A stretch of DNA of 64,000 nt from an uncultured Pseudomonadota bacterium (GTDB taxonomy: Bacteria > Pseudomonadota > Gammaproteobacteria > Burkholderiales > SG8-39): contig CAILKO010000049.1 in the NCBI GenBank assembly GCA_903834835.1, forward strand, positions 62,001 through 126,000, in the 5' to 3' direction. The translations under genes and the position numbers were made by a program. Shown in pieces: positions 1 through 9,394 of the stretch; positions within the stretch are counted from its first letter, which is position 1; every line of letters starts with the position of its first letter. A model generated the notes under the pieces. That model was not told the DNA's origin. It saw only the letters and a program-made list of their open reading frames with translations, and did no database searches.

Positions 1-1
1 G

Positions 2-517
2 CGCGAGGGCGACCGTTTCAACGTGCCGGCAGGCGCCCAGGTTAGGATTGTCTACCTGCAGAATGGCCGCCAGGAATCGTATGGCGGACCGGCGGCCTTT
101 ACCGCGGGTGGGCAGCAGAGCACTGTACAAAGCGGGAGCCAGCCTCAGGTCTCTACGCTGCCTGCGGGCGTATCGCAGAAAATCTCCCAGACCCCGGAGC
201 TGATTCAGATAGCCCGTCTCGGCCGTTCCGGGGGCGTGGCGGTTCGCGGCACGGTGCGCGATGCCCGTCTGAATCCGCAGCAACAGGCCGAAGTGCGCCA
301 GGCGAAGGAAACCTACAAGAAGCTGCGTGCCCAGGCTGGGGCGGACGACATCACGCCGGAGCTCTATCTTTATGCGGTACTGCAGGACAATCTGCTGTAC
401 GAGGACATGAAGCCGGTAGTCGAAGACATGGCGCGCCGCCAGCCAGGCAACGCGGACATCGCTGCCCTGGTCGAGTACGTCAAGGTCAAGACGGTGCCGC
501 AAGCCACCAAGCAATAA
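2..517 (+). CDS. FecR-like hypothetical protein, C-terminal part (5' end outside window)
   Basis: The reading frame is open from base 2, so the gene begins before the window and 171 residues are visible. The first residues (GDRFNVPAGAQVRIVY) look like a FecR-type beta domain, in which a Gly-Asp pair and a Pro-Ala-Gly turn precede alternating hydrophobic strands. A low-complexity Gln/Ser/Gly linker follows, then a predicted helical C-terminus rich in Glu, Ala and Lys (about the last 90 residues). Such proteins are usually envelope-associated, but no signal peptide can be judged here. A GTG at 23 is an unlikely start because the domain continues upstream of it. The specific function is unknown. 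Confidence 0.45.
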   Translation, partial: REGDRFNVPAGAQVRIVYLQNGRQESYGGPAAFTAGGQQSTVQSGSQPQVSTLPAGVSQKISQTPELIQIARLGRSGGVAVRGTVRDARLNPQQQAEVRQAKETYKKLRAQAGADDITPELYLYAVLQDNLLYEDMKPVVEDMARRQPGNADIAALVEYVKVKTVPQATKQ

Positions 518-542
518 GCAACAGACGCTGCGTCGGCGCAAC

Positions 543-586
543 AAAGCAGAACGGCCCGCCGGGAAACCGGCGGGCCGTTCTGCTTT
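543..586. terminator. bidirectional stem-loop terminator
   Basis: A perfect 20-bp inverted repeat (543-562 and 567-586) with a GAAA tetraloop lies between two converging genes. The arms begin with AAA and end with TTT, so the hairpin has an A-tract and a U-tract on both strands, as expected of a terminator shared by the FecR-like gene and the RND pump gene. Confidence 0.85.
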
Positions 587-613
587 GGATTTCCGTGATG
601 CGGGAGATGGTGG

Positions 614-3600
614 CTAGTCGGCTTTCTTCTCCAGGACCGGGTGTCCGGTAACGCCGCCTTGCACGTGGTGTCCGGCGGGAACGTCGTCCATGCCGTGCGC
701 CTCCACGTGCGCCTTGCGCGCGAGCAGCGAGTAGGCGACCGGGACTACGAACAGGGTGAGCAGCGTGCCGAAGGACATGCCCCCCACGATGACCATGCCG
801 ATCTGGCTGCGCGATTCCGCGCCGGCGCCGTGAGCGAGGGCGAGCGGGACTGCACCGAGCACCATGGCGCCGGTGGTCATCAGAATCGGGCGCAAACGCA
901 TGGTCGCCGCGTTCACGATGGCCTCGTGCATCTCCTCTCCCTTGGCACGCAACTGGTTGGTGAACTCAACGATCAGGATGCCGTGCTTGGTGATCAGGCC
1001 GACAAGCGTAATCAGGCCCACCTGGCTGTAGATGTTTAGCGTACCTCCGCTCACCCACAGCAGGAAGAGCGCACCAGTCATCGAGAGCGGAACGGACAGC
1101 ATGATCACGAAGGGCGAGGTAAAACTCTCGAATTGCGCGGAGAGGACCAGGTAGATGAAAAAGAGCGCGAGGATGAATACGAAGTAGATCTCGCTCCCGG
1201 AAGCCCTGAATTCCAGGGATTGCCCGTCAAGGCCGGTCTGGGCGCTGGCGCCCAGCGTTGTCTTCGCGGCCGCTTCGAAGGCCTTGAGGCCTTCATCAAT
1301 GGAATAGCCCGGCGCTAGGGTCGCGGTCACCTTCACAGCGCGCAGGCGCTGGAAGTGGTTCAGCGACTGCGGCGCAACGCCCTCGCGGACATCGACGAAG
1401 TTGGAGAGCTGGATCATCGTGCCGTTGCGGCTGCGGACGTAGATGTCGCTGATGTCTGCGGGCGAGGAGCGGTCCACGGGCGCTACCTGAACCAGCACGT
1501 CATATTGCTCGCCGTCTCGCTTGAAGCGGGTGACCTGACGGCCGCCGAGCATGGTTTCCAGCGTCCTGCCCACGTTGTCCACGTTCACGCCGACATCCCC
1601 CAGTTTGTCCCGGTTGATCTGCACGCGGACTTCGGGTGTGTTCAAACGCAGATCTGTCTGCAGGTTCTGGGTGCCGGGGAATTTGCGCACCTCCTCGAGG
1701 AAGCGCTCGACCATGCGGTTCAGTTCCGCATACGGCACCTGGGCCATGATCACGAACTCGATCGGCGTCGAGCGAAAACGCTGCCCGAGCGACGGCGGGT
1801 TGATTGTGAACACCTGGGCGCCCGGGATGGTCGCGAGCTTCGGTCGAAGGTCTTCGGCGATCTGTTGCTGAGTGCGCTTGCGCTCCTCCCAGGGCTTCAG
1901 CCGCAGGATCGCATTGCCGTCCACCACGGTGGGAAAGCCTGCGATCGCGGTATATGCGAAGGCGTCAGGCACCTCGCTGTAATAGGCCTCGATCGCCTTC
2001 ATCTGGTCGCCGGTGTAGGTGGGGGTGGAACCCTGGGGCGCTGTCACCACGCCGAAGATCATCCCTCGATCTTCAATCGGCGAGAGTTCGGATTTAAGCG
2101 ACAAGAAGAAGCCGGCGCCCACGCAGGTGGTGACCACCCACCCTGCGATGACTATCCAGCGAGCTGCGAGTGCCGCGGTAAGCAGGCGCCGGTATCCGCC
2201 TGAAAGCGCCTCGAACCCGGCCTCGATCTTGTTGTAGAGCCAGGAATGCTTGGTGTCGTGGCGCAGAAGCAGCGAACACATCATCGGGGTCAGCGTGAGC
2301 GCCATGAAGCCCGATACCATCACCGCACCCGCGAGCGTGAGCGCAAATTCGATGAACAGCCGGCCCGTGCGGCCCGTCGCGAAGGCAAGCGGCGCGAATA
2401 CGGAGGCAAGGGTAAGCGTCATGGCAACCACGGCAAAGGCGATTTCCTTTGCGCCGACCATCGCCGCCTGCACGCGCGACATGCCCTCTTCCATATGGCG
2501 GAAGATATTCTCCAGAACGACGATCGCGTCATCCACCACCAGGCCGATCGCAAGCACCATGGCGAGCAGCGTGAGCGTGTTGATGGTGAAACCGAAGAAG
2601 TACATCAAGCCGAAAGCGCCGATCAGGGAAACGGGTATGGTGACAATAGGGATGATCGTGGCGCGCAGGCTGCGCAGGAAAAAGAAGATCACGAGAACGA
2701 CCAGTACGGTCGCTTCGAGAATCGTACTGAACACCGCCTTGATCGATCGGTCGATGAACTGCGAGGTGTCATAAGAGACGACCAGCTTCATGCCGCTCGG
2801 CAGGCTGCCGTTGATCTTGTCCACTTCTTCACGGACGGCGGTAGAAAGCTCGAGCGGATTGGCGACAGCCTGCTTGATTACGCCCACATTCAGCGATGGC
2901 TTTCCATTGAAGCGCGAGACAGTGCGCTCGTTTGCGGCCCCGATGGCCACGGTACCAAGATCGCGGACGCGCACCGGGTAGCCCGCCACGTTCGCGACGA
3001 TGATCTGGCCGAATGCGTTGGGAGTGCGCACGTCGGTTTCCGCGACCACAGTGAACTCTCGTGTGCTGGATTCGATCCGTCCCGCCGGGATCTCTGCGTT
3101 CTGGCGACGCAGGGCATCCTCGACGTCTTGAACGGTGAGCTTGTATCCGGCAAGCCGGGTACGATCGAGGTTGATGCGCATCGCCACCGGGCGCTCGCCG
3201 AAAATTCGCACATCCGCGGCACCGGGCAACACCGACAGGCGGGGTTTGATGTATCGGTTGATGTAGTCGGTAGCCTCGAGGGTCGAGAGCGACCCCGCCT
3301 CTACCGACACGTTGACCACAGGCTGCGAGTCGGCTTCCACCTTGGCGATCACCGGTTCGAGCACCTCAAGCGGGAGCCGCGCGCGCACGCGAGACACCTT
3401 GTCACGTACATCGGCGGCAGCGGAGTCCGGGCTGCGAGTAAGACGGAAGCGCACATTGATCAGGCTGCGCTCCGGCCGGCTTTGCGAGGTCATCAGGTCC
3501 ACGCCTTCGATCCCCGAAAGCGAGTCCTCAAGTATTTTCGTCACCTGAGATTCCACGACCTCCGCGGATGCGCCACGGTAGTCGGTGGAGATGCTGACAA

Positions 3601-3730
3601 TGGGCTCGTCGATCCGCGGATACTCTCGCACCGAGAGGCGCTGGTACGAGATCAGGCCGATCAGCAGGATCACGAGCGACAGCACGGTCGCGAAGACGGG
3701 GCGGCGTATGCATAGCTCTGGCAGTGTCAT
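614..3730 (-). CDS. RND multidrug efflux transporter, HAE1 family (inner-membrane pump)
   Basis: The 1038-residue protein matches the usual length of AcrB/MexF-type proton antiporters that export drugs from membrane or periplasm. The N-terminus (RRPVFATVLSLVILLIG) is the family's first membrane helix. Two large periplasmic loops follow, and TM4 carries the proton-relay pair in the motif GLVVDDAIVVLEN near residue 400. The C-terminal half repeats the fold and ends in the helix block with GLITKHGILIVEF. The start is supported by AAGGTGA just upstream. It lies 70 bases downstream of the adaptor gene in the same direction, an adaptor-pump operon. No outer-membrane factor gene follows, so the channel protein must be encoded elsewhere. 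The substrate cannot be read from sequence. Confidence 0.95.
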   Translation of the reverse strand: MTLPELCIRRPVFATVLSLVILLIGLISYQRLSVREYPRIDEPIVSISTDYRGASAEVVESQVTKILEDSLSGIEGVDLMTSQSRPERSLINVRFRLTRSPDSAAADVRDKVSRVRARLPLEVLEPVIAKVEADSQPVVNVSVEAGSLSTLEATDYINRYIKPRLSVLPGAADVRIFGERPVAMRINLDRTRLAGYKLTVQDVEDALRRQNAEIPAGRIESSTREFTVVAETDVRTPNAFGQIIVANVAGYPVRVRDLGTVAIGAANERTVSRFNGKPSLNVGVIKQAVANPLELSTAVREEVDKINGSLPSGMKLVVSYDTSQFIDRSIKAVFSTILEATVLVVLVIFFFLRSLRATIIPIVTIPVSLIGAFGLMYFFGFTINTLTLLAMVLAIGLVVDDAIVVLENIFRHMEEGMSRVQAAMVGAKEIAFAVVAMTLTLASVFAPLAFATGRTGRLFIEFALTLAGAVMVSGFMALTLTPMMCSLLLRHDTKHSWLYNKIEAGFEALSGGYRRLLTAALAARWIVIAGWVVTTCVGAGFFLSLKSELSPIEDRGMIFGVVTAPQGSTPTYTGDQMKAIEAYYSEVPDAFAYTAIAGFPTVVDGNAILRLKPWEERKRTQQQIAEDLRPKLATIPGAQVFTINPPSLGQRFRSTPIEFVIMAQVPYAELNRMVERFLEEVRKFPGTQNLQTDLRLNTPEVRVQINRDKLGDVGVNVDNVGRTLETMLGGRQVTRFKRDGEQYDVLVQVAPVDRSSPADISDIYVRSRNGTMIQLSNFVDVREGVAPQSLNHFQRLRAVKVTATLAPGYSIDEGLKAFEAAAKTTLGASAQTGLDGQSLEFRASGSEIYFVFILALFFIYLVLSAQFESFTSPFVIMLSVPLSMTGALFLLWVSGGTLNIYSQVGLITLVGLITKHGILIVEFTNQLRAKGEEMHEAIVNAATMRLRPILMTTGAMVLGAVPLALAHGAGAESRSQIGMVIVGGMSFGTLLTLFVVPVAYSLLARKAHVEAHGMDDVPAGHHVQGGVTGHPVLEKKAD

Positions 3731-3800
3731 CTGTTCACCTTGATCACGCAGTTGTTACCGACGCTTGCTGGGATTCACTGATTTCTGGTCACGAATGCGC

Positions 3801-5003
3801 TTAGCTTCGCGACGCCTTTGATGATTCCCCCGGGGTCCCGGCAGGTCCGCCCTTGCGCGCCTTGCCGCCACCGGCACCGGCGCTAGCCACGCTTACCGGC
3901 GTGCCATCGCGCAGGCGGGCCTGACCTGCAGTGACGATGGTGTCATCCTTCTCGATGCCGGAGAGAATCTCGACCTTGCCATCCCGTCTCTGCCCGGTCT
4001 CGACCTTCGCGCGGGTGGCCTTGCCATCCAACACTCGAAACACGAAATTGTCCGTGCCCTGGGGGACGAGCGCCTCTTCCGGCACCACCAGCGCATCGCG
4101 CCGTGACTGTGTAACGAGGTTGATGCGCGCGAACATTCCAGGCCGAAGAGTCGTGTCGCGATTGTTGATCTGGGCCCGCACAACGACCGAACGGCCGGCA
4201 GCGTCGAGGAGAGGGTTCAGCGCGATTACACGGCCCTCGTATGTCTTCCCGGGGACCGCATCCAGTGTCACCTGCATGCTCTGGCCCACCTTGACGTCGC
4301 GCAGAAAGTTCTCCGGCACGCGGAAGTCCACCTTGATCGGGTCGATCGCCTCGAGATTCACGAGATCGGCGCCTTCCTTCACATAGTCGCCTATCGAGAC
4401 CACGCGCAGGCCGATCATTCCGGAGAAGGGCGCCTTGATTTCTGTCTTGGAGAAGCGAGCCTCGACCAGTGCCAGCGAAGCCTGGGCGAGTTCGTAAGCA
4501 CTCTTCGCCTCGTCGCGCGCCTGCCCGGAGATGAAATTGCGCTGCGCAAGATCTACCGCGCGCGCGTATTTCGATTTCGCGAGTTCGAAATTGGTGCGGG
4601 CCTGCTGGACTTCCGCCTGGTTCACTGCGGCGTCAAGCTGTACCAGAATGGCGCCCTTTTCAACGCGCTGTCCTTCGCTGAATCGGATCGCCACGATACG
4701 CCCGGCGACTTCCGGACGCAGCGTCACCGATTCGTCCGAACGGAGGCTGCCCACCGCAGCGATGACCTGCGGAATCTGCGCAATTTCGACCTTGCGTGAC
4801 TCGATGTTCACCGGGCCTCCGGCGCCGGCCTGTCCTTTGCCGGCACCCTGCTTCGCCGGGCCGCCAGCACCTCCGCCAGCACCTCCGCCAACGCCCGCGC
4901 TCGCGGCCGCGACCGGAGCAGCCTTCTGGGTACCGTACCAGTATCCGCCTCCCGCGAGCGCGGCACCGGCGACGACGAGGACGACTGCTGCGAGGGTCTT
5001 CAT
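3801..5003 (-). CDS. RND efflux periplasmic adaptor (membrane fusion protein)
   Basis: The 400-residue protein links the RND pump to an outer-membrane channel. A single N-terminal hydrophobic segment (residues 1-24) anchors or exports it. Residues about 36-66 are an unusual Gly-rich linker. The lipoyl half-motifs follow (GRIVAIRFSEGQRVEKGAILVQLD), then a coiled-coil hairpin with the typical NFELAKSKYARAVDLAQR pattern, then beta-barrel and membrane-proximal domains (VVPEEALVPQG). A purine-rich AAGAAGGAA sequence precedes the ATG. It is the first gene of the two-gene pump operon. Confidence 0.93.
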   Translation of the reverse strand: MKTLAAVVLVVAGAALAGGGYWYGTQKAAPVAAASAGVGGGAGGGAGGPAKQGAGKGQAGAGGPVNIESRKVEIAQIPQVIAAVGSLRSDESVTLRPEVAGRIVAIRFSEGQRVEKGAILVQLDAAVNQAEVQQARTNFELAKSKYARAVDLAQRNFISGQARDEAKSAYELAQASLALVEARFSKTEIKAPFSGMIGLRVVSIGDYVKEGADLVNLEAIDPIKVDFRVPENFLRDVKVGQSMQVTLDAVPGKTYEGRVIALNPLLDAAGRSVVVRAQINNRDTTLRPGMFARINLVTQSRRDALVVPEEALVPQGTDNFVFRVLDGKATRAKVETGQRRDGKVEILSGIEKDDTIVTAGQARLRDGTPVSVASAGAGGGKARKGGPAGTPGESSKASRS

Positions 5004-5201
5004 CTGGACTGTTCCTTCTTCGACGGGGCCTGCGAGTGCATGAAATCGCTTCCTTCCTGCGGGTCGGGTGAGTTCAGGGGCCGATATGACAACGTTGTAG
5101 GGCGTTCTCCGCGAGAGGCCTCCACTCCCGACGATCGAACCCCTAATTATCTATGTAAATCCGGCCCGTGGCATCGGCGGTGGACGCTCGCGTCAGCGTG
5201 C

Positions 5202-5390
5202 CTAGCGTACGTCCGTATTGACGCTACTGCCGCTCGGGCTCCAGTCGACGCCGTGTTGCCTGAGGTAGTCGCGAATCATCTGGCGAACCACCTGGGACGG
5301 CGTGATGTCCTGGTGCGCGCAGAGTTGCTCGAAGGCCTTCTTTTTGGACGGGTCGATCAGGACGGTAAGTCGTGCGGTTTTCTGTTCCAT
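5202..5390 (-). CDS. small ribbon-helix-helix protein (CopG/Arc-type regulator)
   Basis: This is a 62-residue basic protein. The N-terminal strand (KTARLTVLIDPSKKKAFEQLC) is followed by two helices (ITPSQVVRQMIRDYLRQHG), the pattern of ribbon-helix-helix DNA-binding dimers. The chosen start gives a domain-sized protein; an upstream in-frame start would add 15 unlikely residues. About 45 bases upstream is an AT-rich stretch with nested inverted repeats, a plausible operator for self-control and possibly for the divergent SulP gene. It could instead be an antitoxin, but no toxin gene is adjacent. Confidence 0.6.
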   Translation of the reverse strand: MEQKTARLTVLIDPSKKKAFEQLCAHQDITPSQVVRQMIRDYLRQHGVDWSPSGSSVNTDVR

Positions 5391-5431
5391 CGGCTTTCGT
5401 GCGTAGTGGTGCGGACTGGGTCCGCCAGCGG

Positions 5432-5466
5432 ACATATAATGTCATCTATATGTTAATAACATTATC
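5432..5466. promoter_or_regulatory. AT-rich nested inverted repeats, probable operator/promoter
   Basis: In otherwise GC-rich DNA this stretch is almost pure A/T. It holds ATAATGT (5436-5442) mirrored by ACATTAT (5459-5465), an inner ATGTTA-A-TAACAT palindrome (5450-5462), and a TATAAT hexamer at 5435. It sits between the divergent RHH regulator gene and the SulP gene. Binding by the RHH protein is an inference. Confidence 0.5.
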
Positions 5467-5587
5467 ATAAAATGGAATTTAAACGGCGTGCTTGGCCTCG
5501 CAAGCGGCACCGCGTCGCAATGGTCATCAGGTCTGAGGTCTGCCGGGCGGTATCGCGGACCTCTCCAGCCGGAAAGGTGGGCTGAGC

Positions 5588-7255
5588 ATGATTGCTTTGC
5601 TTGAGGCTAGGCGCGCCGGCCTCTTTTCGCGGGCTCAGTGGATCCCCAATCTGATTGCCGGGCTCATCGTCGGCATCGTCGCGCTGCCACTCGCGATGGC
5701 GTTCGCGATCGCAAGCGGCGCGAGGCCGGAACAGGGGCTTTACACGGCGATCATCGGAGGTGGACTGGTCACTTTGCTGGGCGGGAGCCGCCTGCAGATC
5801 GCAGGTCCGACGGGTGCGTTTGTGGTGATTCTTGCCGGCGTCACTGCAGATCACGGAATTTCCGGGTTGCAGGTCGCGACGCTCATGGCAGGGGTGATGC
5901 TTGCGCTGATGGGTCTCGCACGCATGGGCGGCGTGATCAAGTTCATTCCCGCACCCGTGATTGTCGGATTCACCGCGGGCATCGGTGTAATCATTTTCGT
6001 CGGTCAGTGGCGCGATTTCTTCGGTTTGCCAGAGGTCACTGGCCGACATTTTCACGAGAAGTTCATGCACCTTCTGCTGGTGCTGCCGGAGGCACACCTG
6101 CCGACCCTGGCGCTCGCAGCGCTCAGCCTTGCGTTGGTGCGCTACGCGCCACGTCTTCCATATCTCGCGCGCGTGCCGGGGCCGCTGGTTGCGATGCTGT
6201 CAGTTACCGTGCTGCAGGCGTTCATTGACTTGCCGGGCGTGGCGACCATCGGCAGCGCATTCGGCGGCATACCGACCGGGCTGCCATCGTTCGCCATGCC
6301 GGAGATTTCGCTCAGTCAGGTGATCACGCTGATCGGACCCGCCTTCACCATTGCGATGTTGGGCGCGATCGAATCGCTGCTTTCCGCCGTTGTCGCCGAC
6401 GGTATGGCTGGCACGCGCCATGATTCCAACCAGGAACTCATCGGCCAGGGCATCGCCAATATCACGGCGCCGCTTTTCGGCGGTTTCGCGGCCACAGGGG
6501 CCATCGCGCGTACGGCAACCAATATTCGCAATGGCGCCACCAGCCCGATTGCGGGCATCATGCACGCAGCGACGCTGATCGCGGTGCTGCTTTTTCTGGC
6601 GCCGCTCGCATCGCGCATACCGCTCGCCACCCTGGCGGCAATTCTGTTCGTGGTTGCCTGGAACATGAGCGAGGCGAAGCACTTCGCCCATATTCTGCAG
6701 ACCGCGCCGGGCGCGGACCGCGGGATCCTCGTGATCACCTTTCTGCTTACGGTGTTCGCGGACCTCGTGGTGGCGGTGAACGTCGGCGTAATCCTCGCGA
6801 TCCTCCAGTTCCTGCGACGAATGTCGGAAACCGTGGAGACCCAGCGCGTGGAGCCTGAAGATCTTCGCGCCGAACTCGCACGCGATGGCATATCCAATCT
6901 GCCGGAGGGCATCGCGGTGTACGAGGTGGCGGGTCCGATGTTCTTCGCAGTCGTCGAGAATTTTGAACGCGCACTGCTGCAGACTCACACGGATCCCCGG
7001 GTTCTGATCGTCCGGCTGCGGCGCGTACCCTTCATGGACATCACGGGCATACAGACACTGGAGGAGGTCATCGGCAAGCTGCGACGGCGCGGTGTGCGCG
7101 TGATCTTGTGCGAAGCAAATGAGCGCGTGGAAGGGAAGTTGCGCAAGGCGGGTGTGCTCGGCGGGGCGCAACCGGACGGATATGTCCCGTGCTTGATCGA
7201 CGCGGTGCGCGCAGGTGCGGAGGCCCTTGCTTCCGCGCCGAGTGACATAGCCTAG
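5588..7255 (+). CDS. SulP-family anion permease with STAS domain
   Basis: The 555-residue inner-membrane transporter is predicted to carry sulfate, bicarbonate or another anion. The N-terminal two thirds has about ten to twelve membrane segments with the SulP signature region LPLAMAFAIASGARPEQGLY and the GPTGAFVVIL motif near residue 77. The last 110 residues form a cytoplasmic STAS domain (YEVAGPMFFAVVENFERAL, then FMDITGIQTLEEV). In anti-anti-sigma factors the equivalent of the Thr in DITG is the phosphorylated Ser. AAAGGTGG precedes the ATG. It is divergent from the RHH regulator gene. The true substrate is undetermined. Confidence 0.9.
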   Translation: MIALLEARRAGLFSRAQWIPNLIAGLIVGIVALPLAMAFAIASGARPEQGLYTAIIGGGLVTLLGGSRLQIAGPTGAFVVILAGVTADHGISGLQVATLMAGVMLALMGLARMGGVIKFIPAPVIVGFTAGIGVIIFVGQWRDFFGLPEVTGRHFHEKFMHLLLVLPEAHLPTLALAALSLALVRYAPRLPYLARVPGPLVAMLSVTVLQAFIDLPGVATIGSAFGGIPTGLPSFAMPEISLSQVITLIGPAFTIAMLGAIESLLSAVVADGMAGTRHDSNQELIGQGIANITAPLFGGFAATGAIARTATNIRNGATSPIAGIMHAATLIAVLLFLAPLASRIPLATLAAILFVVAWNMSEAKHFAHILQTAPGADRGILVITFLLTVFADLVVAVNVGVILAILQFLRRMSETVETQRVEPEDLRAELARDGISNLPEGIAVYEVAGPMFFAVVENFERALLQTHTDPRVLIVRLRRVPFMDITGIQTLEEVIGKLRRRGVRVILCEANERVEGKLRKAGVLGGAQPDGYVPCLIDAVRAGAEALASAPSDIA

Positions 7256-7361
7256 TCGCACGAGCTGGTACCGACATCCGGTAGTATCCTGAAGGCGATG
7301 GAAAACTGCGAGCGGTGTGCGGTTAGCGGATGAAGTCGTTAGGGCAGAATGGGAGGGGGGT

Positions 7362-8102
7362 ATGTTTTCCGAAAAGGTGGTGGTTGTAACCGGTGCTGCA
7401 CAGGGGATCGGCCGGCATGCCGCGCTTACATTCGCGCGCCACGGGGCGCGCACCGTGATCGCCGATCTGGATGTGGACAAGGCAAAGCGAACCGCTACGG
7501 AGCTCGGCGCGCTGGCCGAGTGCATTGCCATCGGCGTAGATGTGGGCGACGAAGCGGGCGTATCGGGCATGCTGGCACAGGTGCACGGCCGCTACGGCCG
7601 CATCGACGTGCTGGTCAACAATGCCGGCGTGGTGCCCCATTTCCTCTGGGGAGTTCCGCTCTGGCCTCGTGTCGCCGACATGCCGCTCGATTTCTGGGAC
7701 CGGGTGATCCGCACGAATCTGTACGGCACTTTCCTTTGTACCAAGCATGTCGTGCCCTACATGCGTGCGCGACGTAGCGGGCATATCGTGAACCTGTACG
7801 GAGGCGGGTTCACGAATCCTCCAGGGGCGATGGCCTATGCGGTCACGAAGGATGCCATCCGCACCTTCACTCGCTATCTGGCGGAGGATGTTCGCGAGAT
7901 GAACATCTGTGCCGTGACGTTCTCGCCGCGGTTACCGATTGCTACGGAGACAGCTCCGGACGAAGCGAAGCAGCGCCTCGCCGGGCCGGAAGCGCTTGGC
8001 GAGGCGTTCGTGCTTGCAGCGCAGCTGCCGATGGACCGCAGCGGCCAGTGCGTCGCCCTGAAGGACGGCGCACTGGTGGTCGAAGACCCGATGGTCGGGT
8101 AA
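7362..8102 (+). CDS. short-chain dehydrogenase/reductase (SDR) with atypical active site
   Basis: The 246-residue protein has a Rossmann fold. The NAD(P)-binding motif TGAAQGIG is at residues 10-17, the structural NNAG motif at 86-89 and the catalytic YAVTK at 159-163. A very strong purine-rich ribosome site (GGGAGGGGGG) precedes the ATG and fixes this start rather than the upstream GTG. The active-site Ser normally about 13 residues before the catalytic Tyr is not there; the segment reads NLYGGGF. Either the reaction chemistry differs or activity is lost. It appears to be a single-gene unit. The Asp after the second strand (ADLD) suggests NAD rather than NADP. Confidence 0.85.
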   Translation: MFSEKVVVVTGAAQGIGRHAALTFARHGARTVIADLDVDKAKRTATELGALAECIAIGVDVGDEAGVSGMLAQVHGRYGRIDVLVNNAGVVPHFLWGVPLWPRVADMPLDFWDRVIRTNLYGTFLCTKHVVPYMRARRSGHIVNLYGGGFTNPPGAMAYAVTKDAIRTFTRYLAEDVREMNICAVTFSPRLPIATETAPDEAKQRLAGPEALGEAFVLAAQLPMDRSGQCVALKDGALVVEDPMVG

Positions 8103-8134
8103 ATCCGCTGGAAGGGAGTGTGTCGGGCTGTCCT

Positions 8135-9187
8135 CTAGAGCCCGTAAAGCGCCTTGGCGTTGTCGTAGAGAATCCGGTTGGTGGCTGCGCGGCTTATCTG
8201 TTCCATCTCGCCGAGGTGACGCAGGGCTTCCAGTTCCGTCGCAGTGTCCGCATGTCCGTAATCGGAACCGACCACGAGGTTTGACTCGCCCGCATACTTG
8301 AGTACATAGGGCAGGTCGTCGTCCGTCTGGCAGCCGATGTACATGTTGTTGTCGCGCAGCAGATGAAAATCGGGGTTGTGCTCTTTTCCGTAAAGGCGTT
8401 TGAGCCTGGGCGGAATGTCATGGAAGAGATAGGGCACCCAGGACGCGCTGGTCTCGATGATGGCCCAACGCAATGCGGGGAAACGCGCACAGGTTCCGCT
8501 CATGATGAGCGCGTGGCAGGCACCGATTGCGGATAGTTTGGCCAGACTGAAAGTCAGTTCCGGGTACGGGAAGTATTCGCCGGTGAGCACGGTGCTGCCG
8601 TTGCCCGAGTGCAGACCGATCGGCACGTTCAGCCGCGTCGCTTCCTCGTAGAGCGGGTAGAAGTAAGGACTGGAAGGCGGGCGATTGGCGTCGAAGGGGC
8701 GCATATGCACGGCACAGGCGCCGTTCTCGACCGCCCAGCGCAATTCCTCGATCGCACGCTCCATGGATAACAGGGGAAGTTGTGCGGCCCAGCGCAGTCG
8801 TCCACCGCTTTGCCGGCAGATGTCCGCGACCCAGCGGTTGTAGGCGGTATGCAGGGCGAACTCGACATCCGGCTTGGCGGTGATCGGAAGCAGGAACAGA
8901 GTGGGGTAGAGCACCTGCACGTCCACCCCCAGCTCATCCATATGCGTCAGGCGCGCAGCGATACTGCGTGCTTCCCGAGTCTCCTCCGTCGTGCCCGAGC
9001 GCTCGAAATCGAATGCGCGCTTGAAGAAAATGTTGCCGTCTATGCGCCAGAACTCGCGTTGTGTCCCCGGCGCATCCGGGTCGGAGTTCACGAGCAGCTG
9101 CGGCTTGTAGCGGGCATAGGCCTTGTCGATGAACTCCCAGGTGCGCTCCGACTCGACAAGATGTGTGTCCGAATCAATGGTGGTCAT
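8135..9187 (-). CDS. amidohydrolase-family metal-dependent hydrolase/decarboxylase
   Basis: The 350-residue TIM-barrel enzyme resembles the amidohydrolase_2 group (ACMSD-like decarboxylases and hydrolases). The N-terminal IDSDTHLVE has the family's Asp-x-His metal site, GLHSGNG carries a metal-ligand His, and GSDYGHAD near residue 310 carries the catalytic Asp. A GAGAGGGG ribosome site precedes the ATG. It converges on the SDR gene with only 32 bases between stops. Members typically act on aromatic ring-cleavage products or aromatic acids, but the substrate here is unknown. Confidence 0.82.
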   Translation of the reverse strand: MTTIDSDTHLVESERTWEFIDKAYARYKPQLLVNSDPDAPGTQREFWRIDGNIFFKRAFDFERSGTTEETREARSIAARLTHMDELGVDVQVLYPTLFLLPITAKPDVEFALHTAYNRWVADICRQSGGRLRWAAQLPLLSMERAIEELRWAVENGACAVHMRPFDANRPPSSPYFYPLYEEATRLNVPIGLHSGNGSTVLTGEYFPYPELTFSLAKLSAIGACHALIMSGTCARFPALRWAIIETSASWVPYLFHDIPPRLKRLYGKEHNPDFHLLRDNNMYIGCQTDDDLPYVLKYAGESNLVVGSDYGHADTATELEALRHLGEMEQISRAATNRILYDNAKALYGL

Positions 9188-9394
9188 GGATCCCCTCTCT
9201 CCTCAAGCTAGTCCCCACCTTAGGCTAGCGCGTTTGAGTGCGCTGCGTCCAGCAGCCGCTCGCGAAGCGGGCGCGGCAGTTGAAATGTCACTGAGTCGTC
9301 AACTTGCTGCGGGATAATGCGAATCCAGCGGTTGCTGCATGGCAGCACCTGCGTGCGAATGCCAGTGTCGATAAAGGGCGGAATTCCGAGAACG

